64,000 bases of DNA from Cohnella thailandensis. GTDB lineage: Bacteria; Bacillota; Bacilli; Paenibacillales; Paenibacillaceae. This document shows positions 15,993 through 25,088 of this stretch, in pieces. How positions within the stretch are numbered: position 1 is the first letter of the stretch; each line of letters starts with the position of its first letter. Position numbers and translations under genes: made by a program. The DNA lies in assembly GCF_014212135.1 (NCBI RefSeq), contig NZ_JACJVQ010000018.1, positions 1 to 64,000 on the forward strand, given 5' to 3'. The notes under the pieces are model-generated. The model was not told where the DNA came from. It made no database searches and saw nothing but the letters and a program-made list of their open reading frames with translations.

Positions 15993-16435
15993 TAGATCAC
16001 CTCGGTTTTACCGCCGGCGGCCTGAATTTTAGCTACTGCGGTCTGAGAGAACTTATGAGCCTTAACGGTCAGTTGTACAGACAGCTCGCCGTTGCCCAGA
16101 ATCTTGATTCCGTCTTTCGGGTTCTTCAAGATCCCTTGAGAGAGCAGAAGCTCAGGCGTTACTTCAGTTCCAGCAGCGAATGCGTTCAGTTGTTCCAGGT
16201 TAACGATCGCAAACTCGGTAGCAAAACGATCATTGTTAAAGCCGCGCTTCGGCAAGCGACGGTACAGAGGGTTCTGGCCGCCTTCGAATCCGGGACGAAC
16301 ACCGCCGCCGGAACGGGCGTTTTGACCTTTGTGACCGCGTGTGGACGTTTTGCCCATACCGCTGCCGATGCCGCGACCGACGCGCTTGCGGGAGAACTTG
16401 GATCCTTCAGCAGGAGAAAGTTCATGCAATTTCAT
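15992..16435 (-). CDS. rplO: Ribosomal protein L15
   Basis: A 147-residue L15 of the 50S subunit beginning MKLHELSPAEGS, with the glycine/arginine-rich extension KRVGRGIGSGMGKTSTRGHKG. ATG at 16435 lies 10 nt from GGAGGT; the frame reaches 16447 via a GTG. It overlaps secY by one base. Confidence 0.97.
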   Translation of the reverse strand: MKLHELSPAEGSKFSRKRVGRGIGSGMGKTSTRGHKGQNARSGGGVRPGFEGGQNPLYRRLPKRGFNNDRFATEFAIVNLEQLNAFAAGTEVTPELLLSQGILKNPKDGIKILGNGELSVQLTVKAHKFSQTAVAKIQAAGGKTEVI

Positions 16436-16488
16436 CGTTCGTCGCACCTCCTTGAGTGATTTGCCCTTACAGGAATTTCTTGGACTTC

Positions 16489-16668
16489 TTAAACTTCTTT
16501 GACTTCTACCAGGTGGCTGACGGCGTTAACCATGCCGCGGATGGCCACATTATCTTCTTTAACGACAGTGGAGTTCACTTTGCGAAGCCCCAGCGCTTGA
16601 ACCGTCGAGCGTTGCGTCTCGGGACGGCCAATCAGACTGCGTTTGAGGGTGATTTGCAGTTTTGCCAT
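16489..16668 (-). CDS. rpmD: Ribosomal protein L30
   Basis: A 59-residue L30 of the 50S subunit, read directly from the sequence: MAKLQITLKRSLIGRPETQR at the start, then TVQALGLRKVNSTV and a VRGMVNAVSHLVEV-like end. AGGGG precedes the ATG. It lies between rpsE and rplO in the spc operon. Confidence 0.97.
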   Translation of the reverse strand: MAKLQITLKRSLIGRPETQRSTVQALGLRKVNSTVVKEDNVAIRGMVNAVSHLVEVKEV

Positions 16669-16681
16669 TTCGTACCCCTCC

Positions 16682-17179
16682 TTAACCCAACAGCTCTTCC
16701 ACGGATTTGCCGCGGAGTTTCGCTACGTCTTCAGCGCGCTTCAGTCGGGAAAGTCCCTCCAACGTCGCGTTAACCATGTTAATCGAGTTGGAAGAGCCGA
16801 GCGATTTCGTCAAAATGTCGCCGACTCCGGCGAGTTCGAGCACGGCGCGGACAGGGCCGCCCGCGATAACTCCCGTACCTTCCGATGCCGGTTTCAGCAG
16901 CACTTTGCCGGCGCCGAAGTGTCCCGTAACGGCGTGCGGAATGGTCGTGCCGACCAGCGGAACGTAAATCAGATTCTTCTTGGCATCTTCGATGCCCTTG
17001 CGAATCGCATCAGGAACTTCGCCTGCTTTGCCGATTCCTGCGCCAACCCAACCTTTGCCGTCGCCGACAACGACGAGTGCGCTAAAGCTGAAACGGCGAC
17101 CGCCCTTGACGACTTTAGCAACGCGGTTGATCTGGACCATTTTTTCAGTCAGTTCCAATGTGTTTGGATCTACACGCAA
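16682..17179 (-). CDS. rpsE: Ribosomal protein S5
   Basis: A 165-residue S5 of the 30S subunit with the dsRNA-binding-like block INRVAKVVKGGRRFSFSALV and the GVIAGGPVRAVLELAGV motif. The start is TTG at 17179, with GGAGGG 8 nt upstream. It follows rplR. Confidence 0.98.
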   Translation of the reverse strand: MRVDPNTLELTEKMVQINRVAKVVKGGRRFSFSALVVVGDGKGWVGAGIGKAGEVPDAIRKGIEDAKKNLIYVPLVGTTIPHAVTGHFGAGKVLLKPASEGTGVIAGGPVRAVLELAGVGDILTKSLGSSNSINMVNATLEGLSRLKRAEDVAKLRGKSVEELLG

Positions 17180-17211
17180 GTCGTTTACCCTCCTTGTGTC
17201 TAAATTTTATT

Positions 17212-17580
17212 TTAGAACTTCAGACCAGCTTCGCGAGCTGCGTCTGCCAGTGCTTGAATACGTCCATGGTACAGGTAGCCGCCGCGGTCGAACACGACGT
17301 TCTCGTACCCTTTGGCAATAGCGCGCTTAGCGATCAATTCGCCAACCTTGCCAGCCGACTCGACGTTGCCGCCGTTGCCGATCGATGCCGCAAGCTCCTT
17401 GTCAACCGTCGAAGCGGAAGCCAGGGTTACGCCCTTGACGTCGTCGATCAGCTGAGCGTAGATGTGCTTCGAGGAACGGAATACGGACAGGCGCGGACGC
17501 TCGTTCGTGCCGGTGATCTTCTTGCGCACGCGAAGGTGACGCTTCAGACGGGCTTTGTTCTTATCGCCTTTGGTAATCAT
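17212..17580 (-). CDS. rplR: Ribosomal protein L18
   Basis: A 122-residue L18, which binds 5S rRNA. The RLKRHLRVRKKITGTNERPR start and GYLYHGRIQALADAAREAGL end are diagnostic. It lies in the spc operon between rplF and rpsE. Confidence 0.98.
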   Translation of the reverse strand: MITKGDKNKARLKRHLRVRKKITGTNERPRLSVFRSSKHIYAQLIDDVKGVTLASASTVDKELAASIGNGGNVESAGKVGELIAKRAIAKGYENVVFDRGGYLYHGRIQALADAAREAGLKF

Positions 17581-17653
17581 TAAGAACTCTCCTTAACGGT
17601 TGCATCTGGGCAGCCCCTGATTCATTTCTTAAGCCACCCGCAACTTCGTTTTA

Positions 17654-18196
17654 TTATTTCTTCTTACCGGCTTTACCTTCTTTGCGAATAATACGCTCGC
17701 CTTCGTACTTGATGCCTTTGCCTTTGTAAGGCTCTGGCGGACGTACGTCGCGAACTTTCGCAGCGATGGAGCCGACGGCTTCCTTGTCGATGCCCTTGAT
17801 AATGATCTTGTTCTGAGCCGGAACTTCGAACTCGATGCCTTTCTCAGGGACGAACTCGACCGGATGAGAGTAACCAACGTTCAGAACGAGCTTCTCGCCC
17901 GACTTACTAGCGCGGTAACCTACGCCCACCAGCTCAAGGCTCTTCGCGAATCCTTCCGTTACGCCGCTAACCATGTTAGCGACGACGCTGCGCGTCGTGC
18001 CGTGCAGGGAGCGATGAAGCTTCTGATCGGAAGGTCTTTCGACGTTGATAACGTTCGATTCGACCGTTACCTTCATATCTTTGTGCAATTCACGGGACAA
18101 AGTTCCTTTCGGTCCTTTAACCGTAATCGTGTTGTTGTCCAGGTTCACGTCCACGCCGTTAGGCACCTGGATCGGTTTACGTCCGATACGGGACAT
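17654..18196 (-). CDS. rplF: Ribosomal protein L6
   Basis: A 180-residue L6 of the 50S subunit with the two-fold L6 domain. MSRIGRKPIQVPNGV and the C-terminal RPPEPYKGKGIKYEGE motif are visible. About 70 nt separate it from rplR. Confidence 0.98.
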   Translation of the reverse strand: MSRIGRKPIQVPNGVDVNLDNNTITVKGPKGTLSRELHKDMKVTVESNVINVERPSDQKLHRSLHGTTRSVVANMVSGVTEGFAKSLELVGVGYRASKSGEKLVLNVGYSHPVEFVPEKGIEFEVPAQNKIIIKGIDKEAVGSIAAKVRDVRPPEPYKGKGIKYEGERIIRKEGKAGKKK

Positions 18197-18226
18197 GGGT
18201 ACACCTCCTATCTTGTACGGGTTCTA

Positions 18227-18625
18227 TTACCAAACGTAGCAGAGCACTTCGCCGCCGGACTTCCCTTGACGGGCTTCCTTGTCGGTTACGATGCCTTGGG
18301 ATGTAGAAATGATCGCGATGCCGAGGCCGCCCAGTACGCGAGGCACTTCGTTCGACTTCGTGTATACGCGCAGGCCAGGCTTGCTAATGCGCTTCAGGCC
18401 CGTAATGACACGCTCGTTGTTGGCTCCGTACTTCAAGAAGATACGGATCAACCCTTGCTTGTTGTCCTCGACGTATTCGGCATCACGGATGAAGCCTTCG
18501 CGTTTGAGGATTTCTGCGATTTGCTTTTTCACTTTGGACGCAGGCAGTTCTACCGTCTCGTGACGCACAAGATTCGCGTTGCGAATGCGCGTAAGCATAT
18601 CTGCAATGGGATCAGACATAACCAT
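18227..18625 (-). CDS. rpsH: Ribosomal protein S8
   Basis: A 132-residue S8, the central-domain 16S binder and spc operon regulator in other bacteria. MVMSDPIADMLTRIRNAN matches the Bacilli start, and ISTSQGIVTDKEAR is the C-terminal hallmark. ATG has GGAGG 8 nt upstream. Confidence 0.98.
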   Translation of the reverse strand: MVMSDPIADMLTRIRNANLVRHETVELPASKVKKQIAEILKREGFIRDAEYVEDNKQGLIRIFLKYGANNERVITGLKRISKPGLRVYTKSNEVPRVLGGLGIAIISTSQGIVTDKEARQGKSGGEVLCYVW

Positions 18626-18655
18626 GGGGTAAACCTCCTTCCCGAACTAGGCTGA

Positions 18656-18841
18656 TTACCAGCTCGCTTTTTTGACGCCAGGAATCTGGCCTTTATATGC
18701 CAACTCACGGAAACAAATCCGGCAAATCTTGAACTTTTGCAATACGGAGTGCGGACGTCCGCAACGTTCGCACCGCGTGTAAGCACGGACTTTGAACTTC
18801 GGCGGGCGTTGTTGCTTGATTTTCATCGACGTTTTTGCCAC
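18656..18841 (-). CDS. rpsN: Ribosomal protein S14, zinc (type Z) form
   Basis: A 61-residue short S14 of the 30S head. The zinc ligands are C24, C27, C40 and C43 (CERC and CRIC). I choose GTG at 18841, with GGAGGT 9 nt upstream and the standard MAKTSMK start; the frame runs to 18859. It lies between rplE and rpsH. Confidence 0.97.
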   Translation of the reverse strand: MAKTSMKIKQQRPPKFKVRAYTRCERCGRPHSVLQKFKICRICFRELAYKGQIPGVKKASW

Positions 18842-18893
18842 TTGCTTTACACCTCCCAATGGGTCCCTTGGCTCTTAGGCCAGGTGGGCGACG

Positions 18894-19436
18894 TCACTTC
18901 GTGAACGGCATGCCCAGTTGGGTCAGCAGTTCACGCGCTTCTTCGTCCGATTGTGCAGTCGTTACGATAACAATGTCCATCCCGCGAATCTTGTCGACTT
19001 TGTCGTACTCGATTTCAGGGAAGATCAGCTGTTCTTTCAATCCGAGCGTGTAGTTGCCGCGTCCGTCGAACGCCTTGCTCGATACGCCGCGGAAGTCGCG
19101 TACGCGCGGAAGAGAGATGTTGAACAGCTTGTCGAGGAAGTAGTACATGCGGTCGCCGCGCAGCGTGACCTTCGCACCGATCGGCGCGTTCTCACGGAGG
19201 CGGAAGCCTGCGATGGACTTCTTAGCGCGGGTGATGACCGGCTTTTGGCCAGCGATCTTTTGCAGATCTTCGACGGCTGCGTCCAGAACCTTGGAGTTTT
19301 GAACCGCGTCGCCTACGCCCATGTTAATGACAACCTTCTCGATCTTCGGCACTTGCATGACCGACTTGTAGCTGAACTTCTGCATCAAAGCAGGAGTAAT
19401 TTCATTCTGGAAACGTTCTTTCATTCTTGCTGCCAT
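18894..19436 (-). CDS. rplE: Ribosomal protein L5
   Basis: A 180-residue L5 that contacts 5S rRNA and the P-site tRNA. VPKIEKVVINMGVGDAVQN and GLKEQLIFPEIEYDKV are family signatures. ATG at 19436 has GGAGGT about 11 nt upstream. Confidence 0.98.
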   Translation of the reverse strand: MAARMKERFQNEITPALMQKFSYKSVMQVPKIEKVVINMGVGDAVQNSKVLDAAVEDLQKIAGQKPVITRAKKSIAGFRLRENAPIGAKVTLRGDRMYYFLDKLFNISLPRVRDFRGVSSKAFDGRGNYTLGLKEQLIFPEIEYDKVDKIRGMDIVIVTTAQSDEEARELLTQLGMPFTK

Positions 19437-19471
19437 TTGTCACAGTGACCTCCTTTCCGTCTTGACTGCGA

Positions 19472-19825
19472 TTAGTCGATTTCTTGGCCGGAGCGCTTAG
19501 CGATCCGGACTTTCGTGCCATTCTCAAGCACTTTGTAGCCGATCCGAGTTGCTTTGCCGGTCTTCGGATCCACGTGCATGACGTTGGATGCATGAATCGG
19601 AGCTTCTTGCTCGATGATTCCGCCTTGCGGGTTGTTCGCGCTAGGACGGGTATGCTTCTTGACGAGGTTTACGCCTTCGATCAAGACGCGGTTCTCGCGA
19701 GGGTAAGCGGCGATAACGCGGCCCTTCTTGCCCTTATCTTTGCCGGAGATGACGATGACGTTATCGTCCTTCTTCACATGCAGCTTATTGTTATGCGATT
19801 CAAGCACTTTTTTCAAACGGGGCAT
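19472..19825 (-). CDS. rplX: Ribosomal protein L24
   Basis: A 117-residue L24, an early 50S assembly protein with a KOW motif (KKDDNVIVISGKDKGKKGRV at 18-37). The N-terminus is about 14 residues longer than usual for the family, but the ATG at 19825 has a clear GGAGGT site, so the extension looks real. Confidence 0.97.
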   Translation of the reverse strand: MPRLKKVLESHNNKLHVKKDDNVIVISGKDKGKKGRVIAAYPRENRVLIEGVNLVKKHTRPSANNPQGGIIEQEAPIHASNVMHVDPKTGKATRIGYKVLENGTKVRIAKRSGQEID

Positions 19826-19867
19826 GGGTACACCTCCTTGAGTGTTTCTCCATGAGCATCAGCCGGA

Positions 19868-20236
19868 TTACAGAACTTCCGGAGCCAGGGAAATGATTTT
19901 CATGAAGTCGCGGTCGCGCAGTTCGCGAGCGACTGGTCCAAAGATACGCGTGCCGCGAGGGCTCTTGTCTTCTTTGACGATTACGGCTGCGTTCTCGTCG
20001 AACGCGATATAGGAACCATCTTTACGACGCACCGAACGCTTCGTACGGACGATTACGCACTTCACGACATCGCCTTTCTTGACAACGCCGCCTGGTGTTG
20101 CTTGTTTCACGGAAGCAACGATCAGATCGCCGATGTGTCCGACGCGACGTCCCGTACCGCCAAGCACGCGGATGCACATCAGTTCTTTCGCACCGGAGTT
20201 GTCGGCAACGGCCAATCTCGTAAACGGTTGAATCAT
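19868..20236 (-). CDS. rplN: Ribosomal protein L14
   Basis: A 122-residue L14 of the 50S subunit. It opens MIQPFTRLAVADNSGAKELM and contains GGVVKKGDVVKCVIVRTK and GTRIFGPVARELR. It follows rpsQ. Confidence 0.98.
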   Translation of the reverse strand: MIQPFTRLAVADNSGAKELMCIRVLGGTGRRVGHIGDLIVASVKQATPGGVVKKGDVVKCVIVRTKRSVRRKDGSYIAFDENAAVIVKEDKSPRGTRIFGPVARELRDRDFMKIISLAPEVL

Positions 20237-20272
20237 CGCTAGGTCCTCCTTTCAGTTACGGGTGAGGTCGCG

Positions 20273-20536
20273 TTACAGAATAACGGCTTTCTCAGTGATT
20301 TCGACAAGGCGCCAGTTCTTGTCCTTCGACAGCGGGCGGGTCTCCATGATCTTCACGGTGTCGCCGATCTTCGCGTCGTTGTTCTCGTCGTGAGCCTTGA
20401 ACTTCTTCGTGTACTTGATGCGCTTATGATAGAGGCTGTGCTTCTTGTACGTTTCGACAGCCACTACGATCGTTTTGTCCATCTTGTCGGAGACGACTTT
20501 GCCGATCTGCACCTTGCGGTTGTTGCGTTCGCTCAT
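20273..20536 (-). CDS. rpsQ: Ribosomal protein S17
   Basis: An 87-residue OB-fold S17 of the 30S subunit. GKVVSDKMDKTIVVAVE and the IGDTVKIMETRPLSK motif are diagnostic. It lies between rpmC and rplN. Confidence 0.98.
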   Translation of the reverse strand: MSERNNRKVQIGKVVSDKMDKTIVVAVETYKKHSLYHKRIKYTKKFKAHDENNDAKIGDTVKIMETRPLSKDKNWRLVEITEKAVIL

Positions 20537-20582
20537 TGAAAATCCTCCTTCCCGTAAGCGTTTCGGGTTTTATATTCGGGGG

Positions 20583-20780
20583 TTAGCCGATGCCGAGTTC
20601 ACGCTCGCGCAGAATTGTTTTGGCCCGGGCAATCTCTTTGCGCAGCTCGCTGATGCGGTGCGGGTTGTCCAGTTGGCCTGTTGCCAGTTGGAAACGGAGG
20701 TTAAACAGTTCTTCCTTGAAGCCGGCGACCTTTTGTTCGATCTCGACGGACGTCAGGTTGCGGAACTCACTGCCCTTCAT
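20583..20780 (-). CDS. rpmC: Ribosomal protein L29
   Basis: A 65-residue helical-hairpin L29 near the nascent-chain exit, with ELFNLRFQLATGQLDNPHRI. I choose ATG at 20780, which gives MKGSEFRNLTS; this overlaps the end of rplP by 14 nt, with the ribosome-binding site inside rplP. The frame extends to 20804 without a better signal. Confidence 0.96.
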   Translation of the reverse strand: MKGSEFRNLTSVEIEQKVAGFKEELFNLRFQLATGQLDNPHRISELRKEIARAKTILRERELGIG

Positions 20781-21204
20781 TCGCTTCACCACCCAGTTCT
20801 TCACGTTTCACAAACTTCGTCTTGATAGGCAGCTTGTTAGCTGCAAGACGCATCGCTTCACGTGCGACTTCCTCGGATACGCCAGCAAGCTCGAACATGA
20901 CTTTGCCCGGCTTAACGACGGCTACCCACTTCTCGACGTTACCTTTACCGCTACCCATCCGGACTTCAAGAGGCTTCTGGGTGATCGGCTTATCTGGGAA
21001 TACCTTGATCCATACTTTACCGCCACGCTTGATGTAACGGGTCATGGCAATACGAGCGGCTTCGATTTGACGGTTCGTTACCCAAGAAGGCTCTTGGGCT
21101 TGAAGGCCGAATTCGCCGAAGCTTACCGTCGTGCCGCCTTTAGCACGGCCTTTCATCTTCCCGCGGTGCTGCTTGCGGTGTTTTACGCGTTTAGGGACCA
21201 ACAT
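20767..21204 (-). CDS. rplP: Ribosomal protein L16
   Basis: A 145-residue L16 near the A-site tRNA elbow. MLVPKRVKHRKQHRGKMKGR and GRGNVEKWVAVV-type sequence identify it. It is 2 nt behind rpsC and overlaps rpmC, consistent with translational coupling. Confidence 0.98.
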   Translation of the reverse strand: MLVPKRVKHRKQHRGKMKGRAKGGTTVSFGEFGLQAQEPSWVTNRQIEAARIAMTRYIKRGGKVWIKVFPDKPITQKPLEVRMGSGKGNVEKWVAVVKPGKVMFELAGVSEEVAREAMRLAANKLPIKTKFVKREELGGEANEGQ

Positions 21205-21206
21205 GA

Positions 21207-21872
21207 TCAGTTGCCTCCTTCCTGAGCTACTCTCTTCTTCTTAGCCGGAAGGACTTCGCCGCGATAGATCCAGACTTTAACGCCGATACGACCGTAAGTC
21301 GTGTGCGCTTCAGCCGTTCCGTAGTCGATGTCCGCGCGCAGGGTATGCAGCGGAACCGTTCCTTCGCTGTAGCCTTCCGTACGTGCGATTTCCGCGCCGC
21401 CCAGACGTCCGCTGACCGACGTTTTGATGCCCTTCGCGCCTTGGCGAAGCGTACGTTGGATCGCTTGCTTCATCGCGCGGCGGAACGAAGTACGACGTTC
21501 CAGCTGTTGAGCGATGCCCTCTGCTACGAGAATAGCGTCCAATTCCGGATTCTTGATCTCGGAGATGTTGATGTGTACCTTCTTGCCGCCCGTCAGCTTC
21601 GTCAGCTGACCGCGGATGACTTCCACTTCCGCGCCGCCCTTGCCGATAACCATGCCCGGCTTGGCGGTGTGGATCGTTACGTTAACGCGGTTAGCGGCGC
21701 GTTCGATTTCGAAGCGCGATACAGCCGCGTCTTTCAGTTTATTTTTGAGGAATTCGCGGATTTTGACATCCTCCATCAGAAGGGCGCCGAAATCTTTGTC
21801 AGCGTACCACTTGGATTCCCAATCGCGGATAACGCCGATGCGAAGACCGACCGGATTTACTTTTTGACCCAC
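21207..21872 (-). CDS. rpsC: Ribosomal protein S3
   Basis: A 221-residue S3 of the 30S head with a KH domain (GMVIGKGGAEVEVIRGQL). S3, S4 and S5 form the mRNA entry helicase. The start is GTG at 21872 with GGAGGG upstream. It lies in the S10 operon between rplV and rplP. Confidence 0.98.
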   Translation of the reverse strand: MGQKVNPVGLRIGVIRDWESKWYADKDFGALLMEDVKIREFLKNKLKDAAVSRFEIERAANRVNVTIHTAKPGMVIGKGGAEVEVIRGQLTKLTGGKKVHINISEIKNPELDAILVAEGIAQQLERRTSFRRAMKQAIQRTLRQGAKGIKTSVSGRLGGAEIARTEGYSEGTVPLHTLRADIDYGTAEAHTTYGRIGVKVWIYRGEVLPAKKKRVAQEGGN

Positions 21873-21885
21873 ACGTTGTCCCTCC

Positions 21886-22224
21886 TTATTTTTCGGATAC
21901 GACCAGCGTAATGTGACTGGTCCGCTTGAAGATGCTGAACGCGCGACCTTGCGAACGAGGCTGGAACCTTTTCAGGGTTGGGCCTTCATTGACATAAGCT
22001 TGGGAGATGACCAGCTTATTCACGTCCAGTTGGTAGTTATGCTCAGCGTTGGCCACGGCGGAGTTCAGCAACTTCTCCAGAACAGGAGATGCGGAACGCG
22101 GAGTGTGGCGCAGGATGGCGATCGCTTCGCCTACCTTCTTGCCGCGGATCAAGTCTACGACCAGTCTGACCTTGCGGGCCGGAATGCGAATGTAGCTCGC
22201 GACGGCTTTCGCTTCTTGAGACAT
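21886..22224 (-). CDS. rplV: Ribosomal protein L22
   Basis: A 112-residue L22 lining the exit tunnel. RIPARKVRLVVDLIRGKKV and the C-terminal RFQPRSQGRAFSIFKRTSHI beta-hairpin region are present. Confidence 0.98.
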   Translation of the reverse strand: MSQEAKAVASYIRIPARKVRLVVDLIRGKKVGEAIAILRHTPRSASPVLEKLLNSAVANAEHNYQLDVNKLVISQAYVNEGPTLKRFQPRSQGRAFSIFKRTSHITLVVSEK

Positions 22225-22276
22225 CGATGTACCTCCTCTCTTGCGTTACGTGCACCGGTTACCCGGACTTAAGTTC

Positions 22277-22558
22277 TTAGCGCTTGCCAGTCTTCTTGTC
22301 GTCGTCGGTGTGTCCTTTGTACGTACGCGTTGGAGCGAACTCACCGAGCTTATGACCGACCATGTCTTCCGTCACATAGACAGGAACATGCTTGCGGCCG
22401 TCGTATACGGCGAACGTGTGACCGACGAACTGCGGGAAAATCGTCGAACGGCGGGACCACGTTTTGATTACGACTTTTTTGTTGCCTTCGTTAAGCACTT
22501 CTACCTTCTTGAAGAGGTAGTCGTCGACGAAAGGCCCTTTCTTCAAGCTGCGACCCAT
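22277..22558 (-). CDS. rpsS: Ribosomal protein S19
   Basis: A 93-residue S19 of the 30S head. MGRSLKKGPFVDDYLFKKV, the IFPQFVGHTFAVYDGRKHVP core and the GEFAPTRTYKGH end are all family-typical. Confidence 0.98.
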   Translation of the reverse strand: MGRSLKKGPFVDDYLFKKVEVLNEGNKKVVIKTWSRRSTIFPQFVGHTFAVYDGRKHVPVYVTEDMVGHKLGEFAPTRTYKGHTDDDKKTGKR

Positions 22559-22621
22559 GGTAAAATCCTCCCTTCAACCCATTGTGAGGGTAGGCCGTTA
22601 TCGCCACCCGGCGTACGGCCA

Positions 22622-23449
22622 TTACTTGCGGCGACGTACGATATATTGGCTCGATGCTTTCTTCTTCTTGCGGGTTTTGTAACCGAGCGTCGGTTTGCCC
22701 CAAGGAGACATCGGGGATTTGCGGCCGATCGGAGCGCGGCCTTCGCCACCACCGTGCGGGTGATCCACCGGGTTCATGACGACGCCGCGAACGACTGGGC
22801 GCTTGCCCAAGTTGCGGGAACGTCCTGCTTTACCGATGTTGATCAGCTCGTGGTCTTGGTTGCCCACGGAACCGATCGTAGCGCGGCATTGCTTCAGGAT
22901 CTTGCGGATTTCGCCGGAAGTCAGACGGATCGTTACATAAACGTCTTCCTTACCGAGCAATTGAGCTTCCGTACCCGCGGCGCGAACCAATTGTCCGCCC
23001 TTGCCAGGCTTCAGCTCGATGTTGTGGATAACCGTACCGACCGGAATGTTCTCCAGCGGAAGCGCGTTACCTACCTTGATGTCGGCGCTAGGGCCGGACA
23101 CGATCTCGTCGCCAACCTTCAAGCCTTTAGGAGCGATGATGTAACGCTTCTCTCCGTCGAGGTAGTTGATCAGAGCGATGTAAGAAGTACGGTTAGGATC
23201 GTATTCGATCGACGCTACGCGGCCAGGAACTTCGTCCTTGTTGCGCTTGAAGTCGATAATCCGATATTTGCGCTTGTGACCGCCGCCTTGGTGACGAACC
23301 GTGATCTTGCCTTGGTGGTTGCGTCCGCCGCGCTTCGGCAGAGGCGCGAGAAGCGATTTCTCGGGTGTAGAAGTCGTTACTTCTTCAAAAGTAGACATCG
23401 TCATTTGACGACGGCTTGGCGATGTCGGCTTAAACTTTTTAACTGCCAC
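22622..23449 (-). CDS. rplB: Ribosomal protein L2
   Basis: A 275-residue L2 needed for subunit joining and the peptidyl-transferase centre. The conserved VVRGVVMNPVDHPHGGGEGR loop, with the functionally important His, is present near 215-234. It lies between rplW and rpsS. Confidence 0.98.
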   Translation of the reverse strand: MAVKKFKPTSPSRRQMTMSTFEEVTTSTPEKSLLAPLPKRGGRNHQGKITVRHQGGGHKRKYRIIDFKRNKDEVPGRVASIEYDPNRTSYIALINYLDGEKRYIIAPKGLKVGDEIVSGPSADIKVGNALPLENIPVGTVIHNIELKPGKGGQLVRAAGTEAQLLGKEDVYVTIRLTSGEIRKILKQCRATIGSVGNQDHELINIGKAGRSRNLGKRPVVRGVVMNPVDHPHGGGEGRAPIGRKSPMSPWGKPTLGYKTRKKKKASSQYIVRRRK

Positions 23450-23478
23450 TTGGTTTCCCTCCTTACTTTAGAGACTTG

Positions 23479-23772
23479 TTATACGGATGCTTCGAAGAAT
23501 TCGAGCGGCTTGCTGCCTTCGGCCAGTTGCACGATCGCTTTCTTCCATTCCGAAGTGTATCCGGAGTGACGTCCATAGCGACGAGGCTTGGCAGGCATGC
23601 GGAGCGTATTTACGCTTGCGACCTTCACGCCGAAGATGGCTTCGATAGCAAGCTTGATTTCGGTCTTGTTGGCTTTGAGATCGACTTCGAACACGTATTT
23701 CAGTTGTTCGACGAACTCGCTCGTGCGCTCGGTAATGACCGGACGCTTGATAATATCGCGAGGGTTTTTCAT
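23479..23772 (-). CDS. rplW: Ribosomal protein L23
   Basis: A 97-residue L23 at the exit-tunnel rim, the docking site for trigger factor and SRP. It has RDIIKRPVITERTSE and the basic loop RMPAKPRRYGRHSG. Its ATG shares a base with the rplD stop. Confidence 0.98.
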   Translation of the reverse strand: MKNPRDIIKRPVITERTSEFVEQLKYVFEVDLKANKTEIKLAIEAIFGVKVASVNTLRMPAKPRRYGRHSGYTSEWKKAIVQLAEGSKPLEFFEASV

Positions 23773-24395
23773 TACGCGAACACCTCCTCGACTTTGGCGA
23801 CCGCATCTTTGGTGATGATCAACTTGTCATGCACCATGATGTCAAGCACGTTGATTCCCGTAGCGGAGACGAACTTCACTCCAGGGATGTTGCGTGCGGA
23901 CAGCGCCACATTGTCCTCGTAGTCGGCCGTTACGACCAGAGCCTTGCGCTCGACTTTGAGGTTGTTCAGGATTTGCGCGAACTCCTTCGTTTTCGGAGCC
24001 GCCAGGCTCAGTTGATCCAGAACGATGATTTCGCCCCCGATTACCTTGCTGGACAGTGCCGACTTGATCGCCAGACGACGAACCTTACGAGGAAGTTTGA
24101 AGCCGTAGCTGCGCGGAGTCGGTCCGAAGACGATACCGCCGCCTTTCCATTGCGGGGAACGGATCGAGCCTTGACGAGCGCGTCCGGTGCCCTTTTGTTT
24201 CCATGGTTTACGACCGCCGCCGCGAACTTCGGAACGGCCTTTCGTTTTGTGCGTACCTTGACGTACGGCTGCTTGCTGCAGAACGACTGCGCTGTGAAGA
24301 ACATGAGTATTCGGGTTAACGCCGAAAATGTTCTCTGCCAGCTCGAGCTCGCCTACTTGGCTGCCGCTTACGTTATATACAGACACTTTTGGCAT
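23772..24395 (-). CDS. rplD: Ribosomal protein L4
   Basis: A 207-residue L4. Its tunnel loop carries EVRGGGRKPWKQKGTGRARQ. L4 represses the S10 operon in E. coli; whether it does here is not visible. It overlaps rplW by one base. Confidence 0.98.
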   Translation of the reverse strand: MPKVSVYNVSGSQVGELELAENIFGVNPNTHVLHSAVVLQQAAVRQGTHKTKGRSEVRGGGRKPWKQKGTGRARQGSIRSPQWKGGGIVFGPTPRSYGFKLPRKVRRLAIKSALSSKVIGGEIIVLDQLSLAAPKTKEFAQILNNLKVERKALVVTADYEDNVALSARNIPGVKFVSATGINVLDIMVHDKLIITKDAVAKVEEVFA

Positions 24396-24424
24396 GAGAG
24401 TGGTCCTCCTTTCTTAAGCAGTTC

Positions 24425-25045
24425 TTATTTCTTCACCGCTGCGCGGATTTTGAGGTAGCTGTTGCGAGCTCCCGGTACGGATCCCTTGATCAGAAGCACG
24501 TTGCGTTCAACGTCGACCTTAACGATCTCGAGGTTCTGAACCGTGATCGTCTCGCTGCCGAGACGGCCGTGCATCTTCTTGCCCTTCGGTACGCGGTTAG
24601 CGTCGCGGATCGTTGCGAGCGAACCGTTACCGCGGTGGTACTTGGAACCGTGCGTCATCTTGCCGCGTTGGAAGCCCCAACGCTTGATGGCGCCTGCCGT
24701 TCCTTTACCCTTAGAAACACCCGTTACGTCAACAAACTCTCCCTCAGCAAATACGTCAACTTTGACTTCCGCACCGACCTCGAGGCCTTGCGAACCGCTG
24801 ATTTCGCGAATGAAGCGCTTGGGGCCAGTGTTGGCTTTCTTAGCATGACCGATAGCAGGCTTGTTCGAGAGCTTCTCGCGCTTGTCTGCGAAACCAAGCT
24901 GAACCGCTTCGTATGCATCGTTCTCCGCAGTCTTAACCTGCAGAACGACGTTCGGAGTCGCTTCGACTACGGTTACCGGCACGACGCTTCCGTCTGCGGC
25001 GAACACCTGAGTCATTCCGATCTTACGTCCCAAGATTCCTTTCAT
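24425..25045 (-). CDS. rplC: Ribosomal protein L3
   Basis: A 206-residue L3 with MKGILGRKIGMTQVF at the start and the RGKMTHGSKYHRG loop that reaches the peptidyl-transferase centre. Second gene of the S10 operon. Confidence 0.98.
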   Translation of the reverse strand: MKGILGRKIGMTQVFAADGSVVPVTVVEATPNVVLQVKTAENDAYEAVQLGFADKREKLSNKPAIGHAKKANTGPKRFIREISGSQGLEVGAEVKVDVFAEGEFVDVTGVSKGKGTAGAIKRWGFQRGKMTHGSKYHRGNGSLATIRDANRVPKGKKMHGRLGSETITVQNLEIVKVDVERNVLLIKGSVPGARNSYLKIRAAVKK

Positions 25046-25088
25046 GTTGACACCTCTTTTCCTTCTTCAAATAATCTGTTGATAACTA